Below are positions 1 to 5,267 of a stretch of DNA of 5,267 bases, one piece after another. This DNA is from Nitriliruptoraceae bacterium (GTDB lineage Bacteria; Actinomycetota; Nitriliruptoria; Nitriliruptorales; Nitriliruptoraceae), in the NCBI GenBank assembly GCA_007116505.1, contig SKII01000018.1, positions 1 through 5,267 on the forward strand. The letters run 5' to 3'. The notes beneath the pieces are model-generated. The model saw only the letters and a program-made list of their open reading frames with translations, searched no databases and was not told where the DNA came from. Numbering within the stretch: position 1 is the first letter of the stretch; each line of letters begins with the position of its first letter. Made by a program: the position numbers and the translations under genes.

Positions 1-470
1 CCGGTCGCGAGGTGGTGGCCGAGGTGGACGTGCAGGCACTTCACGCGCCCTGGCATCCCTCCGGCCGTCGGTGCACCGTCGAGCGGCGCGTCGGGGGCCC
101 CGAGGGCATCACGGAAGGCCACGTAGCGCTCCGCGGTCGCCGCGTACTCCGCACGGAGCTGTGCGTCCTCGCCGAGCTGCTCGTTCAGGCGGACCATCTC
201 GAGGTCCGCCTCCATGCGCCCGACGTCCGAGCGCAGCAGCGGACAGGCGAGCCAGAAGGTCGTCGGGAACGGCGTGCCGTCCTCGAGGCGCGGGTCGACC
301 CGGACGACAGTGGGGAGCCCGTGGCCGCAGCGGTGCATGACCGCCGGACGGCCACGTGCCGGACGGCCGAGCTGGGAGGAGATGACCGCGATGGTCGTCG
401 CGTCGGCGGGCGGGACGGAGGCCGCCCGCTCGTAGCTCGCGTCAGGGTCGCGCTGGACGGCGTCGATCAC
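1..470 (-). CDS. DUF501 family protein, C-terminus missing
   Basis: 156 codons are visible before the frame runs off the left edge without a stop. The GTG start (470-468) overlaps the TGA of the S1 gene as GTGA. No ribosome site stands out ahead of it, which suggests coupled translation. Sequence features match DUF501, a family of unknown function found mainly in actinobacteria: ISSQLGRPARGRPAVMHRCG (31-49), DGTPFPTTFWLACPLLRSDV (64-82), a charged helical middle (84-123, GRMEADLEMVRLNEQLGED and AERYVAFRDALG), and AGGMPGRVKCLHVHLGHHLA (136-155). Cysteines 48, 76 and 145 and histidines 50, 147, 149, 152 and 153 form a Cys/His-rich set that could bind metal; that is inference. In relatives the gene usually sits between the septum initiator and an exopolyphosphatase (ppx/gppA) gene, so ppx is expected just beyond the left edge. 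Confidence 0.9.
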   Translation of the reverse strand, partial: MIDAVQRDPDASYERAASVPPADATTIAVISSQLGRPARGRPAVMHRCGHGLPTVVRVDPRLEDGTPFPTTFWLACPLLRSDVGRMEADLEMVRLNEQLGEDAQLRAEYAATAERYVAFRDALGAPDAPLDGAPTAGGMPGRVKCLHVHLGHHLAT

Positions 471-850
471 GTGCCGACGCGACCGCGCTTCTGCCGCCGG
501 GCCTCGCCCTGGATCATCTGCGACTTGTGCATGAAGCGCCGCAGCCGCTTGTTGAAGTCCTTGTCGAGCTTCGAGCGGAGGTTCGGGGCCTCCTCGTCGA
601 CCCACTCCGGGTCGGCGCGCTTGATCGACAGGTCGATCTTGCCGTCTTCCTTCACGTCGACGATGCGGACGTCGACCTCGTCGCCCTCCGCGAGGTACGC
701 GTAGATGTTCTCGACGTAGTCGACGGCGACCTCGGACACGTGGACGAGTCCCGTCGCGACGGTCCCCTCGATGTCGACCTCGACGAACGCGCCGTACTCC
801 TCGAGGCGCACGACCTTGCCCTTCACGATCTCACCCAGCAGTTCGACCAA
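467..850 (-). CDS. S1-domain RNA-binding protein, YabR/GSP13-like
   Basis: 127 residues. One S1 (OB-fold) domain covers residues 5-77: GEIVKGKVVRLEEYGAFVEV, TGLVHVSEVAVDYVENI, YLAEGDEVDVRIVDVKEDGK and IDLSIKRAD. A basic tail follows (92-124: FNKRLRRFMHKSQ, GEARRQKRGR). Size and tail match Bacillus YabR/general stress protein 13, small cytoplasmic S1 proteins linked to ribosomes or RNA; the exact role is not settled. An in-frame TGA at 859-857 bars any earlier start. The first start is TTG at 850, but the AGGAG ribosome site abuts it with no spacer. CTG at 841 would have nine bases of spacing, and GTG at 826 is also possible. TTG keeps the usual number of residues before the domain. Its stop overlaps the DUF501 start, so the two are probably translationally coupled. 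Confidence 0.9.
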   Translation of the reverse strand: MVELLGEIVKGKVVRLEEYGAFVEVDIEGTVATGLVHVSEVAVDYVENIYAYLAEGDEVDVRIVDVKEDGKIDLSIKRADPEWVDEEAPNLRSKLDKDFNKRLRRFMHKSQMIQGEARRQKRGRVGT

Positions 851-1130
851 CTCCTCTCAGGTCCTTGCCGACGTCGTCGGCTCCCCTCCGCGGTCGGCCG
901 CTGGTGCGGCAGGCCCCCGGCCGCGACCGTCCGACCGCGCGGGGCGGCCGGCAGGGGCGTCGGGACGGGACATCCGTGGGAGGTGCGCCAGCATCACCGG
1001 CGCCCTGCAACGGTAGCCGGTGGCGCCGCCGCGGGGGTCCCCGGATGCGTACTGCGGCCGCATACGGTGGCCGCGCACGGTGGCCGCGCGAGACCGCGCG
1101 AAGCCGCGCGGGGCCGATCCGCTCGATCCG
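851..1130. other. 280-nt gap between ftsB and the S1-domain gene
   Basis: No convincing gene, RNA gene, promoter or intrinsic terminator is visible. Besides the repeat array at its ftsB end, it holds an imperfect inverted repeat (CGGTCGGCCG at 891-900 against 918-929, 17-nt loop), unremarkable at this base composition. A 68-codon minus-strand frame (1063-857) is open but lacks a ribosome site and has A or T at roughly one in six third positions, more than expected beside such GC-rich genes. The gap is long for an otherwise tight cluster, so either the repeats have expanded it or it hides a control element I cannot identify. Confidence 0.5.
1053..1113. repeat. Short GC-rich direct-repeat array downstream of ftsB
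   Basis: ACGGTGGCCGCGC occurs twice in perfect tandem (1064-1076 and 1077-1089). A weaker copy (9 of 13 bases) precedes it, containing the palindrome TGCGGCCGCA at 1053-1062. The period then changes to ten: CCGCGCG plus three variable bases at 1084, 1094 and 1104. The array begins about 20 nt after the ftsB stop codon. I see no T-run or clean stem that would make it a classic terminator. Function unknown; slippage in noncoding GC-rich DNA could explain it. Confidence 0.75.
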
Positions 1131-1550
1131 TCAGCCGGCGAGGGACCGTAGCCAGGCCAGGATGCGGTCGAGCAGGTCCTCGTCGAGCTCCGGACCCTCG
1201 ACCGCGTCCCGGATGCGCGGTGCGTCGACCTCCGGTGCGACGAGGACGTAGGGGACCTCGCCGGGACGGACGAGCCCCTGCTGGGCTCGGGCGAGCAGCT
1301 CGATCGTGAGCGGGTCGTCGAGGTCCGTGAGCCGCCGTTCCAGGCGCAGGTTCTCCGTCTCGAGGGCGAGGGCCTGCTGCTCGAGGATCGTGACGCGCTG
1401 GCGCTCCGCGAGGTAGCCCTCGAGCGGCGCGGCGAGCACGAGCACGCCGAGTCCGAGCGAACCGAGGAGGAGCACACCGAGCAGCGCGTCGACGCGCGTC
1501 GATCGTCCCGCTCGCCGCGTGCGTCGCGACCCTCGCTGCCGCGTGCCCAT
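1131..1550 (-). CDS. ftsB: FtsB/DivIC-type septum formation initiator
   Basis: 139 residues from the ATG at 1550, which has a strong purine-rich ribosome site (GGAGGAGGGG) three bases upstream. The frame stays open further back into eno, but that part has no coding character. The layout is diagnostic: a basic cytoplasmic N-terminus (residues 1-20, eight arginines), one membrane segment (21-41, ALLGVLLLGSLGLGVLVLA), then a coiled coil (about 46-78: LAERQRVTILEQQALALETE and on). The DivIC signature follows at 79-104 (DPLTIELLARAQQGLVRPGE), and then an acidic tail ending in an amphipathic helix (DLLDRILAWLRSL). FtsB/DivIC proteins pair with FtsL and FtsQ/DivIB at the septum and signal to the FtsWI peptidoglycan synthase. 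Position directly after eno is the usual actinobacterial arrangement. Family confidence is high; the FtsB versus DivIC name is a matter of convention. Confidence 0.92.
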   Translation of the reverse strand: MGTRQRGSRRTRRAGRSTRVDALLGVLLLGSLGLGVLVLAAPLEGYLAERQRVTILEQQALALETENLRLERRLTDLDDPLTIELLARAQQGLVRPGEVPYVLVAPEVDAPRIRDAVEGPELDEDLLDRILAWLRSLAG

Positions 1551-1565
1551 CCGCCCCTCCTCCAC

Positions 1566-2934
<1,369 letters not shown>

Positions 2935-2990
2935 TCACGTCGCGGCACCCCACGGCGGGGCGCGGTGCACGAGAGGGCGCTGTCGGCGTC

Positions 2991-3020
2991 ACGGTACGCG
3001 CGTACGGGTGGCCGTTGCAA
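2991..3020 (-). promoter_or_regulatory. Candidate eno promoter
   Basis: On the minus strand a -35-like TTGCAA (3020-3015) is followed after 18 nt by TACCGT (2996-2991), which fits the actinobacterial -10 pattern TAnnnT. Transcription would begin near 2984, leaving a leader of roughly 90 nt before eno. It is the best promoter match in the 158-nt gap and lies where a break between the mazG cluster and eno is expected. This is a pattern match only; no start site has been mapped. Confidence 0.45.
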
Positions 3021-3022
3021 CG
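2994..3022. promoter_or_regulatory. Two palindromes in the eno promoter region, possible operator
   Basis: GTACGCGCGTAC (2994-3005) is a perfect 12-bp palindrome and CGTTGCAACG (3013-3022) a perfect 10-bp palindrome, with seven bases between them. The first covers the end of the candidate spacer and the start of the -10 element; the second contains the -35 element. This is where a dimeric regulator could block or modulate polymerase. Short GC-rich palindromes also arise by chance, so a regulatory role is inference. Confidence 0.3.
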
Positions 3023-3050
3023 ACCGCCGACGTCCGTCCGGCCGGGAGGA

Positions 3051-3281
3051 TCAGCCGGGAAGGCGCCACATGCGACGGGCGACGACCGCAGCACCGAGTC
3101 CGAGCAGTCCCCCGACCTTCGCGCGGACGAGCGGATGACGCCCGCCGACCGCGAGGCCGATCACGACCCCTGCGACGGCCGCGCCGACGGCGACGATCGT
3201 GTCGAGCGGCAGCGGGGCGGAGCCGTCGAGCGGCGGCGGCGGACCTGCAGGGTCCCAGCCGGCGAGCACGTCCTCGGTCAT
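3051..3281 (-). CDS. Small predicted membrane protein, function unknown
   Basis: A 76-residue protein if read from the ATG at 3281. The codon just before it is GTG (3284), but AGGGGA sits four bases ahead of the ATG and only one base ahead of the GTG, so ATG is preferred. The N-terminal 25 residues are acidic and proline-rich (GWDPAGPPPPLDG). Two hydrophobic stretches follow: residues 27-46 (DTIVAVGAAVAGVVIGLAVG) and about 54-69 (AKVGGLLGLGAAVVAR). They are separated by a short basic loop (GRHPLVR), and the tail is basic (RRMWRLPG). This suggests a small two-pass or hairpin inner-membrane protein. I do not recognise a family. It begins 27 nt after mazG and probably shares its transcript; the enolase promoter candidate lies downstream. 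GC-rich third positions and a plausible ribosome site support a real gene, but its size leaves some doubt. Confidence 0.65.
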   Translation of the reverse strand: MTEDVLAGWDPAGPPPPLDGSAPLPLDTIVAVGAAVAGVVIGLAVGGRHPLVRAKVGGLLGLGAAVVARRMWRLPG

Positions 3282-3308
3282 CACGTCCCCTGTCGTCCTC
3301 GTGCGAGG

Positions 3309-4448
3309 CTAACGCTGACCGCCGAGCGCGCGCGACCAGACGTCGGGGCCGCCGGGCTCCTCGGTGCCCTGCCCACCGTCGGCCACCGCCGCCTCGACCT
3401 CCGCGCGCAGCCGCGCGGCGACGGTGCGGGCCGCGGCGTCGGCCTCGACGTCGAGCAGCCGCGAGAGCGCGGCCACCTGCGCGAGGAGCCGCCCGACCAG
3501 CTCGGCACGGGTGTCGACCGCGGTGCCGTCGACGGCGTCGAGCGTCTCACGCAGCCCCGCCACGACCGTCCCGACGTCCTCCGGCATCATCCCGAGCCGT
3601 CGGACGCGGCGCAGGAGCGCGTCGAGCAGGGCGAGGCCCGGCATCCCCGCCGGGATCCCGTCGAGGGGCCCACGGCCACCCTTCTCCTCCGCCTTGAGCG
3701 CGTCCCACCGGCGCTGCACGTCGTCGGCGTCGACGACGCCCTCCGCGTCGGCGAACACGTGCGGGTGGCGTCGCACCAGCTTGTCCACGAGCGCCCGCGC
3801 GACGTCGTCGATGCCGAACGCGCGCCGCTCGGCAGCGATGCGCGCATGGAAGAGGACCTGCAGCAGCACGTCGCCGAGCTCCTCGGTGACGTCCGTGTTA
3901 TCCTCCGACGCGACCGCGTCGAGCAGCTCGTAGGTCTCCTCGACGAGGTAGCGGGCGAGCGAGTGGTGGTCCTGCTCGAGGTCCCATGGGCATCCGCCCT
4001 CGGGGTCGCGCAGCCGGTCCATCACGCGGACGGCACGGAGCAGCTCCGTCCCGGCGGGGACCTGCGCGAGGAACACGAGCTCGATCTCGACGTCGTGCTC
4101 GGCGACCATGCCGGCGAGCGCCGGCGCGAGCCCGCGCTCGTCGTCCTCGAGGAGGTAGACGACGCGTCCTCGCTCACGGGCGGCGGCGACGAGCGACTTC
4201 GCGAGCCGGCGGTCGTCGGGCGCACCGGGCCGCGTGAGCAGCAGGTCGCCACGGTCGAGCGCCGTCGGCTCGAGCGCGGCGAGGTCGAGTCCCGCGAGGT
4301 GGAGCGCCGCGGCGGAGGGATGCGCGTCAGGGTCGCGGAGCAGGACGACGTCGGCCGTCGCGAGCGCGTCCCAGGCCTGGAAGGGCAGGAGCCCCGGCAG
4401 CAGGTCCGACGTCTCGACCAGGACGACCCGCCCTGCGCTGCCGTCCAC
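3309..4448 (-). CDS. mazG: MazG nucleoside triphosphate pyrophosphohydrolase with N-terminal extension
   Basis: 379 residues from a GTG start preceded by GAGG seven bases upstream; the stop is TAG. MazG enzymes hydrolyse NTPs or dNTPs to monophosphate plus pyrophosphate, cleaning aberrant nucleotides and affecting stress nucleotide pools. The MazG core starts near residue 143 (VMDRLRDPEGGCPWDLEQDH). It carries the metal-binding motif EETYE at 170-174 and EELGD at 189-193, the expected EExxE and ExxD pair, followed by LVRRHPHVF (224-232) and WDALKAEEK (247-255). The C-terminal third (about 265-355) is helical and resembles a second, degenerate MazG-like repeat without the acidic motif. Residues 7-140 alternate strands and helices (VVLVETSDLLPG, ATADVVLLRDPDAHP, GRVVYLLEDDE) like a shortened tetrapyrrole-methylase domain, but the glycine-rich SAM loop is absent. 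E. coli MazG is about 263 residues and lacks this part; Bacillus YabN has a full methylase domain. The neighbours lie 27 nt away on both sides. MazG identity is secure; the N-terminal assignment is inference. Confidence 0.95.
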   Translation of the reverse strand: MDGSAGRVVLVETSDLLPGLLPFQAWDALATADVVLLRDPDAHPSAAALHLAGLDLAALEPTALDRGDLLLTRPGAPDDRRLAKSLVAAARERGRVVYLLEDDERGLAPALAGMVAEHDVEIELVFLAQVPAGTELLRAVRVMDRLRDPEGGCPWDLEQDHHSLARYLVEETYELLDAVASEDNTDVTEELGDVLLQVLFHARIAAERRAFGIDDVARALVDKLVRRHPHVFADAEGVVDADDVQRRWDALKAEEKGGRGPLDGIPAGMPGLALLDALLRRVRRLGMMPEDVGTVVAGLRETLDAVDGTAVDTRAELVGRLLAQVAALSRLLDVEADAAARTVAARLRAEVEAAVADGGQGTEEPGGPDVWSRALGGQR

Positions 4449-4475
4449 GGTCCCGCCTCTGCGCTCGGTCCGCGC

Positions 4476-5267
4476 TCAGGCGGGGGGGAGGACGGTGCCC
4501 GATGCCGGATCCCACGTCCCGACCGTCGGGTCGATGGTGACCGCCGCGCCACCGAAGGCCGTGAGGATGACCTCCTCGAGGTCCGCGCCAGCGATGCGGC
4601 GGCGCTCGTCGGGCGTCAGGTCGGCGGCCGTGGTCGTGTCGATCGAGGTCACCTCGATGACGTGGAAGCCGAACTCGGACTCGACGGGTGCGAGCACGAC
4701 GCCGACACGGGCGGACCAGACCGCCTCGTCGAACGGCGGCACGAACACGCCGCGCTGCTGCGCGCCGAGGTCGCCACCGCGTGAGCCGCTGCCCGGGTCC
4801 TGCGAGCGCTCGGTCGCCAGCTCGGCGAAGTCCGCACCGTCCTGCAGGAGCGCGAACACCTCGTCGGCCTCCTCGGCGGTGTCGACGAGGATGTGCCGCG
4901 CGGTCCGTGTCTCGAGGGAGCGGCCCTCGGCGAGCGCGAGGACGAGCGTCTCGATGGCGGCCTCGACGGGGACGAACACGGCGTCGAAGAAGTCCTCAGG
5001 GAACCCGATGTCCGCGAGCGTCGCGACGAGCGACAGCGGCCCGCCGACCTGATCCTCGATCGAGCCGCGGATCTCCACGAGCAGCTCGGGGTCGACGGTC
5101 AGCCCGCGCTCGGCCAGCACGCCCTCGAGGATGCGCTGCTGCAGGACGCGCGCGAGCAGGTCGGTCTGGAGCCCGACCGCGTCGACGTCGGGGTTCGCCT
5201 GCGTCGCGGTCCGGACCCAGCCCTCGAGCTGCTCACGCGGGACCTCGACGCCGTCGACCGTGGCGAG
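4476..5267 (-). CDS. SurA/PrsA-like parvulin peptidyl-prolyl isomerase, N-terminus missing
   Basis: The gene enters from the right edge with no start in view; 263 codons are visible, ending in TGA. The first visible residues, LATVDGVEVPREQLEGW, match the usual start of the SurA_N/chaperone region after an export signal, so only the signal peptide or lipobox and a few residues are probably lost. A helical chaperone region follows. The parvulin rotamase domain (PF00639 type) begins at about visible residue 140: ARHILV, then DFAELATERSQDPGS, the GGDLG loop, FDEAVW, and FGFHVIEV. The tail carries the TWDPASGTVLPP ending that I associate with actinobacterial members. The family catalyses cis-trans isomerisation of prolyl bonds and assists folding of exported proteins outside the membrane. 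mazG starts 27 nt downstream on the same strand, suggesting co-transcription. The family call is firm; export is inferred because the signal sequence lies outside the window. An internal GTG at 5120 should not be taken as the start. Confidence 0.9.
   Translation of the reverse strand, partial: LATVDGVEVPREQLEGWVRTATQANPDVDAVGLQTDLLARVLQQRILEGVLAERGLTVDPELLVEIRGSIEDQVGGPLSLVATLADIGFPEDFFDAVFVPVEAAIETLVLALAEGRSLETRTARHILVDTAEEADEVFALLQDGADFAELATERSQDPGSGSRGGDLGAQQRGVFVPPFDEAVWSARVGVVLAPVESEFGFHVIEVTSIDTTTAADLTPDERRRIAGADLEEVILTAFGGAAVTIDPTVGTWDPASGTVLPPA

Noticed and set aside
891..929. Imperfect inverted repeat as an intrinsic terminator or RNA element
   Set aside because: It has a two-base bulge, a 17-nt loop and no T-tract; many such pairings exist in this composition.
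857..1063. Possible 68-residue minus-strand gene between ftsB and the S1 gene
   Set aside because: No ribosome site precedes its ATG, its third-position GC appears lower than in the neighbouring genes, and the product is a featureless Arg/Pro/Gly-rich peptide. A shorter version from an ATG at 994 has a weak AGGG, but nothing else supports it.
3050..3085. CCGGC/GCCGG pairing around the stop of the small membrane gene as a terminator
   Set aside because: The stem is only five base pairs with an 11-nt loop and no T-run, which is expected by chance at this GC content.

Overview
The window is about 5.3 kb of very GC-rich DNA from a bacterial chromosome. All seven recognisable genes lie on the minus strand, so transcription runs from position 5267 down to 1. 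Gene order and product types point to the phylum Actinomycetota. The eno, FtsB/DivIC-type septum initiator and DUF501 order is typical of that phylum, and the parvulin and MazG proteins resemble its versions. The S1-domain (YabR-like) gene beside the septum initiator is more familiar from Firmicutes, so a deep-branching, high-GC actinobacterium (for example Nitriliruptoria-like) is my guess. The taxonomy is inference only.

Layout in transcription order: (1) a SurA/PrsA-like parvulin peptidyl-prolyl isomerase missing its N-terminus (5267-4476); (2) mazG, with an N-terminal domain that looks like a worn-down tetrapyrrole-methylase fold (4448-3309); (3) a small protein with two hydrophobic segments (3281-3051). 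These three are separated by only 27 nt each and probably form one transcript. A 158-nt gap follows that carries a good candidate promoter built around two palindromes. Then come (4) enolase (2892-1591), (5) an FtsB/DivIC septum formation initiator (1550-1131), a 280-nt gap with a short GC-rich repeat array, (6) a YabR-like S1 RNA-binding protein (850-467), and (7) a DUF501 protein overlapping it by 4 nt and running off the window (470-1).

Functionally this is a housekeeping neighbourhood: exported-protein folding, nucleotide-pool cleaning, glycolysis, cell division and RNA binding. I see no mobile element, CRISPR array, tRNA or rRNA, and no sign of a defence or secondary-metabolite system. 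The points of interest are local: a tandem duplication that copies the enolase stop codon, the promoter palindromes, the repeat array after the septum gene, unusual start codons, the degenerate half of MazG, and a gene order that combines Firmicutes and actinobacterial arrangements.
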